Source of the DNA: JAKSSE01 sp045597645
GTDB lineage: Bacteria > Bacillota > Clostridia > Lachnospirales > Lachnospiraceae
Reading direction: 5' to 3'
Length of the DNA stretch: 18,249 nucleotides
Assembly: GCA_045597645.1 (NCBI GenBank)
Contig: JAZLKM010000045.1
Location: 1-18,249, forward strand
In this document: in pieces, positions 1-5,916 of the stretch
Position numbering within the stretch: position 1 is the stretch's first letter
Layout of the letters: the number at the start of each line of letters is the position of its first letter
The notes under the pieces: model-generated
Databases searched by the model: none
What the model was told of the DNA's origin: nothing
Seen by the model: only the letters and a program-made list of their open reading frames with translations
Position numbers and translations under genes: made by a program

Positions 1-270
1 ATGTGGAGTCAGACACTTGTAATTCATATGATTCGTACACCAAAGATTCCGTTCATTCAGAGCCGTGCATCTGCACCTCTTACACTACTCACCTTTACTG
101 GTATTGCATTACTTACAATCATTCCATTTACAGGCTTTGGAGCAATGCTTGGTTTTGTGGCTTTGCCGGGGTTATATTTTGCATATTTGATTCCATGTAT
201 TTTACTTTATATGGCATTGGCAACAAGCCTTAAGAAAGCATATGTACGCCATTACGGAGAATTATTATAG
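1..270 (+). CDS. mgtA: Magnesium-translocating P-type ATPase, C-terminal fragment
   Basis: This is the last 89 codons of a gene that begins before the window; the ATG at base 1 is unlikely to be the true start. The motif around residues 8-25 (VIHMIRTPKIPFIQSRAS) closely matches, from memory, the C-terminal membrane region of MgtA/MgtB ATPases (E. coli MgtA has IVHMIRT-RIPFIQS). Two hydrophobic segments follow (about residues 26-47 and 49-72), then a basic tail ending in RHYGELL. These ATPases import Mg2+ across the cytoplasmic membrane. The catalytic DKTGT and ATP-binding parts are outside the window, so activity cannot be judged here. A 49-residue membrane protein follows 76 bp downstream on the same strand, probably in the same transcript. 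Confidence 0.85.
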   Translation: MWSQTLVIHMIRTPKIPFIQSRASAPLTLLTFTGIALLTIIPFTGFGAMLGFVALPGLYFAYLIPCILLYMALATSLKKAYVRHYGELL

Positions 271-274
271 GTAT

Positions 275-321
275 GGTTTTGCTTGCAAAACCAAATGAGG
301 TCACGATGCATTAACGTGACC
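275..321 (+). other. Two tandem stem-loops between mgtA and the small membrane ORF
   Basis: Two perfect inverted repeats sit back to back. GGTTTTGC/GCAAAACC at 275-292 has a 2-nt loop, and GGTCACG/CGTGACC at 299-321 has a 9-nt loop. Neither is followed by a T run, so they do not look like ordinary intrinsic terminators. They could be a processing or stabilising element that separates expression of mgtA from the small gene. That role is inference. Confidence 0.5.
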
Positions 322-346
322 GAATACTGAAAGGAGGTAACGAAAG

Positions 347-496
347 ATGGATTGGATGAGTTTATGGATGAAACTGTTCGGACGAGGCGAGCTGCTTGGA
401 CTAAATATGGGATTTTGGGTTTCTATGACAGTGGTTGCAATCATAGTTATTGTGATGAATGTTGTGTTTTGGAGTATGAAACCTAAGAAGAATTAG
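347..496 (+). CDS. Small single-span membrane protein (49 aa) after mgtA, possibly OadG-related
   Basis: An ATG at 347 is preceded by a strong AAGGAGG at 331-337 and opens a 49-codon frame ending in TAG. The product has an amphipathic N-terminus (M-D-W-M-S-L-W-M-K-L-F), one transmembrane helix (about residues 22-43, rich in V and I) and a short basic tail, M-K-P-K-K-N. The shape resembles the tiny OadG-like transporter subunits annotated in Clostridia, but I recall that family only loosely. Its position directly after mgtA suggests an accessory or regulatory peptide of the Mg2+ pump. The reading frame and ribosome binding site are seen; the function is inferred. Confidence 0.7.
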   Translation: MDWMSLWMKLFGRGELLGLNMGFWVSMTVVAIIVIVMNVVFWSMKPKKN

Positions 497-665
497 TTAG
501 AGTTATTGCCCAAACTTCATGAAGCAGAGCATCACGTAAGTGTAAAACTGGATATGGATGCTCGGAGTAGTAGAAAATCATACCTATAATGAAAAAGCTG
601 CGAGATATGCTTGTAAGTGCATAGAAGGTACAGCTGACTATTTTATGGAGGAAAAAAACGTGAAA
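497..665 (+). pseudogene. Possible frameshifted remnant of a short gene
   Basis: No intact gene with a ribosome binding site is visible in the roughly 200 bp between the small membrane ORF and the dtxR-family gene. Two overlapping plus-strand frames nevertheless look protein-like. One, from 497 to 589, gives L-P-K-L-H-E-A-E-H-H-V-S-V-K-L-D before drifting to a stop. The other, from about 558, gives M-L-G-V-V-E-N-H-T-Y-N-E-K-A-A-R-Y-A followed by a helical-looking stretch. A single frameshift near 553 would join them into one protein tail. There is no start signal and I do not recognise the family. It may be a chance reading. Confidence 0.25.
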
Positions 666-697
666 GAGAAGAGTTGGAGATTAATCCAACTCTTTTC
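666..697. terminator. Bidirectional intrinsic terminator between mgtA group and dtxR gene
   Basis: A 13-bp stem, with one G-T wobble, pairs 666-678 with 685-697 around a GATTAA loop. On the plus strand the stem ends in TCTTTTC. On the minus strand it is followed by TCTTTC and then a T run (complement of 651-658). It lies exactly between two converging transcription units and overlaps the stop codon of the reverse gene. Confidence 0.65.
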
Positions 698-1079
698 ACT
701 TCTGCGAGAGACAAAGCTTCTTTAAAATATCGAAGGTTTCTTCGCTGATATCGTGCTCTATCCTGCAGGCGTCTTCCCTGGCGGTCACTTCACTTACACC
801 AAGCTTAATTAGCCAATTTGATATGAGGGTATGACGCTCAAGGATTTTTTCTGCGATTTCCAGTCCCTCATTGGTCAATGATATATAACCTACCTCATCC
901 ATAGTGATGAAACTTTTCTCCCTAAGACTTTTCATGGCAATACTGACGCTGGCCTTTGTATAGCCTAACTCACCTACGATGTCAATCGAACGTACCTTGC
1001 CATTTTTTTGAGTGAGCATAAGGATTGTTTCTAAATAATCTTCCATGGATTCTTCTGATTTATGTTTAATATAACTCAT
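696..1079 (-). CDS. DtxR/MntR-family metal-dependent transcriptional repressor
   Basis: A 127-residue protein with an N-terminal winged helix-turn-helix (about residues 8-65, including S-M-E-D-Y-L-E-T-I-L and Y-T-K-A-S-V-S-I-A-M) and a short dimerisation/metal-binding domain. It lacks the SH3-like third domain, as in the MntR-sized members. Candidate metal ligands are D14, E17, H83, C105, E108 and H109. The C-x2-E-H pattern matches DtxR (Cys102, Glu105, His106), where MntR has Glu at the first position. This favours Fe2+ as corepressor, as does divergence from feoA/feoB. I chose the ATG at 1079 because GGAG lies about 11 nt upstream; a GTG at 1091 would add four residues but its GGAG is too close. 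It probably represses the feo genes and perhaps itself. Confidence 0.85.
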   Translation of the reverse strand: MSYIKHKSEESMEDYLETILMLTQKNGKVRSIDIVGELGYTKASVSIAMKSLREKSFITMDEVGYISLTNEGLEIAEKILERHTLISNWLIKLGVSEVTAREDACRIEHDISEETFDILKKLCLSQK

Positions 1080-1123
1080 ATAATCTGTCACTCCGTTCTC
1101 TTTTTAAATTCAATATATCATAG

Positions 1124-1146
1124 TTGGTTTGATAAAAACAAACCAA
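1124..1146 (-). promoter_or_regulatory. Inverted repeat over the promoter of the dtxR-family gene
   Basis: TTGGTTTG at 1124-1131 and CAAACCAA at 1139-1146 form a perfect 8-bp inverted repeat with a 7-nt A-rich spacer. On the minus strand a possible promoter (TTGGTT, 18 nt, TATGAT) overlaps the repeat. It differs from the GTTAG/CTAAC boxes near feoA and feoB. It may be an autoregulatory operator or a site for another factor; the assignment is inference. Confidence 0.45.
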
Positions 1147-1170
1147 TAATAAAAAGATCTTTGATTAGTA

Positions 1171-1199
1171 TTGACAAACTGGGTTAGATATAATAAACT
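1171..1199 (+). promoter_or_regulatory. feoA promoter
   Basis: TTGACA at 1171-1176 is followed after exactly 17 nt by TAAACT at 1194-1199 (four of six consensus positions). An alternative TATAAT at 1189 would leave only a 12-nt spacer. The predicted transcription start lies at about 1206, placing the inverted repeat at 1208-1223 directly over it, as expected for a repressor site. Confidence 0.6.
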
Positions 1200-1207
1200 T
1201 TCAAGCG

Positions 1208-1223
1208 GTTAGTGAAACCTAAC
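1208..1223 (+). promoter_or_regulatory. Putative Fe-repressor operator 1 (GTTAG-N6-CTAAC), upstream of feoA
   Basis: GTTAG-TGAAAC-CTAAC is an inverted repeat near the predicted feoA transcription start. A second copy, GTTAG-TGAATG-CTAAC, occurs upstream of feoB at 1539-1554; the two share their first nine bases and the last five. GGTTA-type half sites recur at 1182-1186, 1227-1230 and 1236-1239, including the palindrome CGGTTAACCG at 1235-1244. Adjacency to a DtxR-family gene and resemblance to TTAGGTTAGSCTAACCTAA-type DtxR boxes support binding by that protein. Confidence 0.6.
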
Positions 1224-1271
1224 GCGGTTAAATGCGGTTAACCGTGATGATGTTTGAGAGGAAATTTATGT

Positions 1272-1487
1272 ATGAATTTATCAAATGCTGAAATTGGAAT
1301 GGACTTGATTGTGAAAGATGTAATTACTGATGATGAGGAACTAAAGGGGTTTCTTTTTTCATTGGGATGCTATAGTGGCGAGGAGGTTACTATTGTCTCA
1401 AAGAAACGAAGTGGTTATGTTCTTTCAATCAAAGATGCCAGATACAATATAGATGAAGATTTGGCTAAGGCCATTGTGATTATGTGA
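1272..1487 (+). CDS. feoA: FeoA, ferrous iron transport accessory protein
   Basis: A 71-residue protein with the SH3-like FeoA fold pattern: a helix, then L-F-S-L-G-C-Y-S-G-E-E-V-T-I-V (the G-x-x-x-G-x-x-V core of FeoA domains), then a K-x-x-G-Y-V-L-S-I-K-D-A-R-Y-N-I strand and a final helix and strand ending V-I-M. I place the start at ATG 1272, with AGAGGA at 1257-1262 as ribosome binding site; a TTG at 1254 would lie upstream of that site. FeoA is a small cytosolic protein thought to interact with FeoB and modulate Fe2+ uptake. It is first in the feo cluster. A terminator-like hairpin follows it, so it may be expressed partly independently of feoB. Confidence 0.88.
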   Translation: MNLSNAEIGMDLIVKDVITDDEELKGFLFSLGCYSGEEVTIVSKKRSGYVLSIKDARYNIDEDLAKAIVIM

Positions 1488-1505
1488 AAATATGAAACGA
1501 AAAAA

Positions 1506-1529
1506 GGAATCATGTGATTCTCTTTTTTT
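1506..1529 (+). terminator. Terminator-like hairpin between feoA and feoB
   Basis: GAATCA (1507-1512) pairs with TGATTC (1515-1520) across a very short loop, followed by TC and seven T. The preceding A5 can extend pairing with the T run. It sits inside the feo cluster just before the second operator, so it would give partial termination and let feoA be made in excess of feoB. Confidence 0.55.
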
Positions 1530-1538
1530 GAATATTCG

Positions 1539-1554
1539 GTTAGTGAATGCTAAC
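1539..1554 (+). promoter_or_regulatory. Putative Fe-repressor operator 2, upstream of feoB
   Basis: GTTAG-TGAATG-CTAAC has the same half sites and 6-nt spacing as the element at 1208-1223. It lies downstream of the feoA terminator and 38 bp before the feoB start. A possible -10, TATAAA at 1562-1567, has TTAGTG at 1540-1545 at 16-nt spacing, so the operator would cover the -35 region. This suggests a separate, iron-repressed feoB promoter. Confidence 0.55.
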
Positions 1555-1591
1555 TTGATGATATAAATGAAAATGCAAAGGAGAATTGAAA

Positions 1592-3589
1592 ATGAGGATT
1601 GCACTAACGGGAAATCCGAACAGCGGAAAAACTACAATGTACAATGCGCTGACCGGCCGCAATGAAAAGATTGGAAACTGGGCAGGTGTTACAGTTGACA
1701 GAAAGGAAAGTGGTATTAAGAAGGCGTATTACGATGGGGACAAGGAAGTTATCGCTGTAGATCTTCCTGGAGCATACTCAATGTCACCTTTTACATCAGA
1801 AGAAAGCATTACCAGTAGCTATGTAAAAAATGAAAATCCAGATGTAATTATAAATATCGTAGATGCCACAAATCTTAGCAGAAGCTTATTTTTTACAACG
1901 CAGCTTCTTGGGCTTGGCATTCCAGTGGTAGTTGCGCTGAATAAAAGCGATGTAAATGAGAGGAAGGGTACAAAGATTGATATTACCAAACTTTCAGAAA
2001 GACTGGGCTGCCTAGTAGTAGAAACAGTATCCACATCATCAAATGGACTCAAGGAAGTTGTTGAGAAAGCTATAGAGATAGCAGGCAGTACTCAAAAAGC
2101 TCCTTACTTCCAGGAAAATATCGATTTACACGATAAGACTGAGGTCGAGAAGGCGGATAGAAAGCGATTTGAATTTGTAAATGGAATTGTAAAGGAAGTT
2201 GAAACGAGGAAAGTCCTTACAAAAGAAAAAAACAAAGGTGACAAGATAGATGCAATTTTAACACATCCTGTATCTGGTCTTATCATTTTTGCTGGTATTA
2301 TGTTTCTGGTTTTCTATATCTCTCAATCTACACTTGGTACATGGATTGCGGACTGGCTTGTAGGCTGGATCGAAACCTTCCAGGAATGGGTAGGGGAGAA
2401 GATGGTTGATGCAAATCCACTTCTCTATGCGCTTTTGGTAGATGGTATTATCGGTGGCGTTGGAGCTGTTGTTGGTTTCCTTCCGCTTGTTATGGTCATG
2501 TATTTCTTAATAGCACTTCTTGAAGATTGTGGTTATATGTCACGTGCAACAGTAGTGCTTGATCCTATTTTTAAGAGAGTAGGACTTTCAGGAAAGACAG
2601 TTATTCCTATGGTTATCGGTACCGGTTGTGGTATCCCTGCTATTATGGCATGTAGGACAATTAGAAATGAACGTGAGCGTAGGACTTCTGCAATGCTGGC
2701 AACCTATATGCCTTGTGGAGCAAAGCTACCTGTAATTGCACTTTTTGCAGGCGCTTTTTTTTCTGACGCAGCATGGGTCGGACCATTAATGTATTTTGTA
2801 GGTATTGCGTTGATTCTACTTGGAGCATTGCTTGTAAAGGCAATCAATGGACTGAAATATAGAAAGTCTTTCTTCATTATTGAGTTACCTGAATATAAAG
2901 TACCTAGTCTTAAGTTTGCATTTGGATCAATGCTAGAGAGAGGTAAGGCATATATCGTAAAAGCTGGAACAATTATCTTGGTATGCAATACAGTTGTTCA
3001 GATCATGCAGTCTTTTGATACACACTTCCAGGTGGTCGAAGAGGGAATGGAAAATACCTCAATTCTTGCAGCGATTGCGACTCCTTTCTCCTATCTTTTA
3101 GTGCCAGTAGTAGGATTTGCAGCGTGGCAGCTAGCCGCTGCAGCAATCACAGGATTCATTGCTAAGGAAAATGTAGTAGGAACCCTTGCAGTATGCTATG
3201 CAATCACAAACTTTATTGATACAGAGGAACTTGAGCTTGTATCAGGTGGAAATGAAGTGGCAATGGTTATGGGACTTACAAAGGTGGCTGCACTTGCGTA
3301 TCTTATGTTCAATCTTTACACACCACCCTGCTTTGCTGCAATTGGTGCGCTTAACTCGGAGCTTAAGAGTGGTAAATGGCTTGCAGGTGCTATTTGCCTA
3401 CAGCTGGCAACGGGATTTACAATCGGTTTCCTTGTATACCAGATTGGAACACTTATTACAACAGGTAGCCTTGGTGCAGGATTTGTAGGTGGACTCGTTG
3501 CAGTGTTAATATTTGCAGCTGTTATAGTAGGACTTATTGTAAAAGCTAATAGAGGACTTGATAGTAGCTATGCTCTGAATAAGTCATAA
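1592..3589 (+). CDS. feoB: FeoB, ferrous iron transporter with GTPase domain
   Basis: A 665-residue Fe2+ transporter. The N-terminal G domain carries G1 G-N-P-N-S-G-K-T (residues 7-14), the G-N-W-A-G-V-T-V switch region (28-35), G3 D-L-P-G (57-60), G4 N-K-S-D (117-120) and a G5-like V-S-T-S-S-N-G. The membrane part follows, with two gate regions typical of the family: E-D-x-G-Y-M-S-R-A, then I-G-T-G-C-G-I-P-A-I-M-A and M-P-C-G-A-K-L-P. The conserved Cys of GCGIPA and PCGAKLP are present. The linker between G domain and membrane part is short. I chose ATG 1592, 8 nt after AAGGAG (1578-1583), over a TTG two codons earlier. It moves Fe2+ into the cell with a GTP-dependent step. Reading frame and motifs look intact. 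Confidence 0.95.
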   Translation: MRIALTGNPNSGKTTMYNALTGRNEKIGNWAGVTVDRKESGIKKAYYDGDKEVIAVDLPGAYSMSPFTSEESITSSYVKNENPDVIINIVDATNLSRSLFFTTQLLGLGIPVVVALNKSDVNERKGTKIDITKLSERLGCLVVETVSTSSNGLKEVVEKAIEIAGSTQKAPYFQENIDLHDKTEVEKADRKRFEFVNGIVKEVETRKVLTKEKNKGDKIDAILTHPVSGLIIFAGIMFLVFYISQSTLGTWIADWLVGWIETFQEWVGEKMVDANPLLYALLVDGIIGGVGAVVGFLPLVMVMYFLIALLEDCGYMSRATVVLDPIFKRVGLSGKTVIPMVIGTGCGIPAIMACRTIRNERERRTSAMLATYMPCGAKLPVIALFAGAFFSDAAWVGPLMYFVGIALILLGALLVKAINGLKYRKSFFIIELPEYKVPSLKFAFGSMLERGKAYIVKAGTIILVCNTVVQIMQSFDTHFQVVEEGMENTSILAAIATPFSYLLVPVVGFAAWQLAAAAITGFIAKENVVGTLAVCYAITNFIDTEELELVSGGNEVAMVMGLTKVAALAYLMFNLYTPPCFAAIGALNSELKSGKWLAGAICLQLATGFTIGFLVYQIGTLITTGSLGAGFVGGLVAVLIFAAVIVGLIVKANRGLDSSYALNKS

Positions 3590-3610
3590 ATACTAATTGG
3601 TAGTAGTAAA

Positions 3611-3635
3611 GAGGCAGTCTGACAAAGGCTGCCTC
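3611..3635 (+). terminator. Hairpin between feoB and the Cys-rich small gene
   Basis: GAGGCAG (3611-3617) pairs perfectly with CTGCCTC (3629-3635). It is followed by GTCTAAAAAG rather than a T run, so it is more likely an attenuating or mRNA-stabilising hairpin than a full terminator. It would help set the level of the downstream small gene. Confidence 0.5.
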
Positions 3636-3685
3636 GTCTAAAAAGGGTATCGTAATACAAAAGGATTATCTAAGAAGGAGAAGAA

Positions 3686-3823
3686 ATGAAAAATATTATC
3701 ATAGTAGCAATTTTAGTCATATTGATAGGAGCAGCCGTATTTTATATATGGAAAGAAAAGAAGAAAGGTAAAAAATGTATCGGCTGTCCATGTTCAGGAT
3801 CAGCATCATGTCATTGCAAATAG
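3686..3823 (+). CDS. FeoB-associated Cys-rich membrane protein
   Basis: A 45-residue protein starting at ATG 3686, 5 nt after AAGGAG. It has one N-terminal transmembrane helix (about residues 3-22), a lysine-rich stretch (W-K-E-K-K-K-G-K-K), then five cysteines: C31, C34, C36, C42 and C44, with H43. This matches the family of small Cys-rich proteins encoded just after feoB in Clostridia. The Cys cluster would face the cytosol by the positive-inside rule and could receive or hold Fe2+ leaving FeoB; that role is inferred. It probably shares the feoB transcript. Confidence 0.85.
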   Translation: MKNIIIVAILVILIGAAVFYIWKEKKKGKKCIGCPCSGSASCHCK

Positions 3824-3867
3824 GGAGGCATGTAAGAAAGCATTAAGGAGAGTTTTACCTTTTGGCA

Positions 3868-4749
3868 CTAGTGGATATAATCTAAAAATCCTTCGCCGAA
3901 TACCTCTCTGACATCAGATACAATGACAAAAGCAGAGGGATCAATCTCTGCGACTATTTCCTTTACTGCGACAATCTGTTTTTTGGATACTACGCAATAG
4001 AGTACACATTTCTTATCTCCAGTGTACATGCCCTTGGCATCGAGACCTGTCACTCCGCGGTCCAGGTCAGACATAAGTCGCTTGGCGACATCGTCATATT
4101 TGTCGGTGATAATATAGGCAGCCTTTGAATATTTGAAGCCCTCCAGGATGGCATCGCTGACCTTAGTAACTATGTATATAGATATTACGGCATACAATGA
4201 TGGGCGTAGTCCAAATACAAAAAGCCCAATTAATACGATGGCACCATCGACAAATTGCATGATTTGAGCAATGGATCTGTGCTTTATGCCCTTTTGCAAA
4301 AGAGCAGCCACCATATCAGTGCCACCAGTGGTGGCGCTGCCCCTAAGAACCAGGCCGGTGCCTATACCTGAAAAGATTCCACCGAATACAGCAGCCAGTA
4401 TGAAGTCGCCGTGTGTCATATCAATGCTGGGAATGATATACAGCCATGCGGACAGCATGACAGTGGCAAACAAGGTCCTGCCTACAAATTTCTTGCCTAG
4501 CATAATGTATGAAAGTATAAAAACGGGGATGTTCAGGACTAGGTTGGTAAACCAAAGAGGGATACCACCTGCCCAAACATTTTGAGTATAGCTCTTTAAG
4601 ATGATTCCGAGACCGGTGAATCCACCGGTTACCAGATTGATAGGGTCGTATATGCACTGATAGGCAATAGCCATAAGTCCAGTGCCCAGTATGATTGCAG
4701 CATATGCGAAAGCTATATGCTGTATTTTTTTCTTTTTCGAATCTGACAT
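3868..4749 (-). CDS. YitT family membrane protein (DUF161 + DUF2179)
   Basis: A 293-residue protein. The first two thirds contain five or six hydrophobic segments with the family motifs D-P-I-N-L-V-T-G-G-F-T-G-L-G and R-G-S-A-T-T-G-G-T-D-M-V-A (internally repeated halves). The last part (about residues 210-290), with Y-I-I-T-D-K and a V-L-Y-C-V-V-S-K-K strand, is the cytosolic DUF2179 domain, predicted to have a PII-like ferredoxin fold. The transported substrate of YitT proteins is not established. The gene follows the bioY-DUF1284 pair on the same strand after 76 bp. It probably has its own promoter, because a -10-like TATTAT (complement of 4786-4791) and a palindrome lie in the gap. Confidence 0.9.
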   Translation of the reverse strand: MSDSKKKKIQHIAFAYAAIILGTGLMAIAYQCIYDPINLVTGGFTGLGIILKSYTQNVWAGGIPLWFTNLVLNIPVFILSYIMLGKKFVGRTLFATVMLSAWLYIIPSIDMTHGDFILAAVFGGIFSGIGTGLVLRGSATTGGTDMVAALLQKGIKHRSIAQIMQFVDGAIVLIGLFVFGLRPSLYAVISIYIVTKVSDAILEGFKYSKAAYIITDKYDDVAKRLMSDLDRGVTGLDAKGMYTGDKKCVLYCVVSKKQIVAVKEIVAEIDPSAFVIVSDVREVFGEGFLDYIH

Positions 4750-4785
4750 GTCTATAATTCCTATATTGCCAACAACAACTTACTC

Positions 4786-4815
4786 ATAATAACACTTAGT
4801 ACTAAGCCGGGGCAA
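4786..4815 (-). promoter_or_regulatory. Candidate yitT-type gene promoter with 12-bp palindrome
   Basis: On the minus strand TTGCCC (4815-4810), an 18-nt spacer and TATTAT (4791-4786) form a plausible promoter. The spacer holds the perfect palindrome CTTAGTACTAAG (4795-4806), which would suit an operator. No regulator is assigned. Confidence 0.4.
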
Positions 4816-4825
4816 CGATTAGAAA

Positions 4826-5239
4826 TTATTTGCACAGATTGTTCCACTGACAATCACCGCAGATATTTTCACGAAGGTTCACGTCGAGAATTTTGGCCTG
4901 AACGGTATTGGAAAAATCACTGTAATGCATGACTGTGCCATTTTCTAATCCGCAGTGTGTCATTACACTTCGGTCGTAAGAGGCAACTTTGTCTCCAGAT
5001 AGGCATACATCATTGCAGAGATTAGGACATTTTTGGCACACATTGTCTGCAGCATCAATAATCTTAACTAAAGGATTGTGACTTTCGAGGTAAGCTTTCA
5101 CCTTCGACATGTTGATAGTGAAGTCCCCACTGTAGCCTTCGCCTACAAAATAGCGCAGGCACATTCCGTGGTGGGCGCGGAGGAGAAAGGCTCCTCCGTC
5201 GTCGGCACCATTAATTGAAGCGTTAGTAGTATTACTCAT
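4826..5239 (-). CDS. DUF1284 domain protein, Cys-rich, coupled to bioY
   Basis: A 137-residue soluble protein. Residues 20-38 (L-R-A-H-H-G-M-C-L-R-Y-F-V-G-E-G-Y-S) match the DUF1284 hallmark (L-R-x-H-H-x-x-C-L-x-F-x-G-x-G-Y-S). Nine cysteines are present: C27, the group C68-x2-C71-x3-C75-x3-C79, C96, and the C-terminal C127-x2-C130-x5-C136. This pattern suggests an Fe-S cluster or Zn site, which is inference. Its start codon lies 8 bp inside the end of bioY, so the two are probably translationally coupled and share biotin control. The function of DUF1284 is unknown to me. A role tied to biotin use or synthesis (biotin synthase is itself an Fe-S enzyme) is speculative. Confidence 0.8.
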   Translation of the reverse strand: MSNTTNASINGADDGGAFLLRAHHGMCLRYFVGEGYSGDFTINMSKVKAYLESHNPLVKIIDAADNVCQKCPNLCNDVCLSGDKVASYDRSVMTHCGLENGTVMHYSDFSNTVQAKILDVNLRENICGDCQWNNLCK

Positions 5240-5789
5240 GAATAACCACTTTCCTAAGAATCTTTGAAAGGGTGAGCGCGAGAGCTATTTTTACAACATC
5301 AGGAATGATGAACGGGATTACGCACCATCCAAGTGCAGTGGCTAAGTTTACAGCATTACCCTGCTGAGCATATACAACCATGAACCATGCGGTACCGAAC
5401 GCATAGCATACGATAAGCCCCAGAACCATCGCTACCCCCAGAACAGGGAGCTTTCTTCCGAACAGCTTCTCGATGAGCCACATAACAAGTGCTGAGAAAA
5501 TAAAACCGATAATATATCCGCCAGTAGGTCCTAGGATTACGCCAAAACCTCCGGAGAAACCTGCGAATACCGGCACACCCACAGCACCAAGAAGAATATA
5601 TACTGCAACTGCTATCGTACCAAGCTTGCCGCCCAGGATGCCTATAGTTAAGAATATGGCGAATGTCTGCAGCGTGAATGGCACAGTCATAGGAATCTGA
5701 ATCCATGAACATATAGCCATAAGAGCAGCACATACAGCTATATATACCAGCTCGATAGTCTTGAATTGGCTTTTGCTTTGTTTACTCAT
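5232..5789 (-). CDS. bioY: BioY, biotin transporter substrate-binding (S) component
   Basis: A 185-residue membrane protein with about six transmembrane helices. It shows the BioY landmarks: an early A-L-M-A-I-C-S-W-I-Q-I-P region, V-P-F-T-L-Q-T-F-A-I-F-L, a G-G-K-L-G-T-I-A-V-A-V-Y-I-L-L-G-A-V-G-V-P-V-F-A segment, then G-P-T-G-G-Y-I-I-G-F. BioY is the biotin-binding S component of an ECF transporter. The energising EcfA/EcfT parts are not in this window and are probably the shared set elsewhere. AAGGAG lies about 10 nt before the ATG. It diverges from birA across a region with repeated BirA-like boxes, so it should be repressed when biotin is plentiful. Confidence 0.95.
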   Translation of the reverse strand: MSKQSKSQFKTIELVYIAVCAALMAICSWIQIPMTVPFTLQTFAIFLTIGILGGKLGTIAVAVYILLGAVGVPVFAGFSGGFGVILGPTGGYIIGFIFSALVMWLIEKLFGRKLPVLGVAMVLGLIVCYAFGTAWFMVVYAQQGNAVNLATALGWCVIPFIIPDVVKIALALTLSKILRKVVIHE

Positions 5790-5817
5790 GTCAATAAAAT
5801 CTCCTTCACATGTTTTC

Positions 5818-5891
5818 GTTTACAATTAACGGTTGTGAGTTTACAATTAGGGTTGACAATAGTCAATTAAAAAAGGTGAAAAGTTTACAAT
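5818..5891. promoter_or_regulatory. BirA-like operator region between bioY and birA, with bioY promoter
   Basis: GTTTACAAT occurs at 5818-5826, 5839-5847 and 5883-5891, with a one-mismatch copy GTTGACAAT at 5852-5860, all in the same orientation. GTTTACAA is the half site of BirA boxes. A bioY promoter reads on the minus strand as TTGACT (5866-5861), 17 nt, TAAACT (5843-5838), so two of the boxes overlap its -10 and spacer. TTGAC-AATA-GTCAA at 5853-5866 is an extra inverted repeat. The copy at 5883-5891 contains TACAAT and may overlap the birA -10. BirA binding is inferred from the adjacent gene. Confidence 0.65.
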
Positions 5892-5916
5892 CGAAATGAA
5901 TTATTAGCTGGATGCG

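Noticed and set aside
1189..1194. TATAAT as the feoA -10 element
   Set aside because: It lies only 12 nt after TTGACA and no good -35 fits at 16-18 nt; TAAACT at 1194 has the right 17-nt spacing.
1254..1271. TTG start for feoA at 1254
   Set aside because: The ribosome binding site AGAGGA at 1257 would lie inside the coding region; ATG 1272 is correctly spaced.
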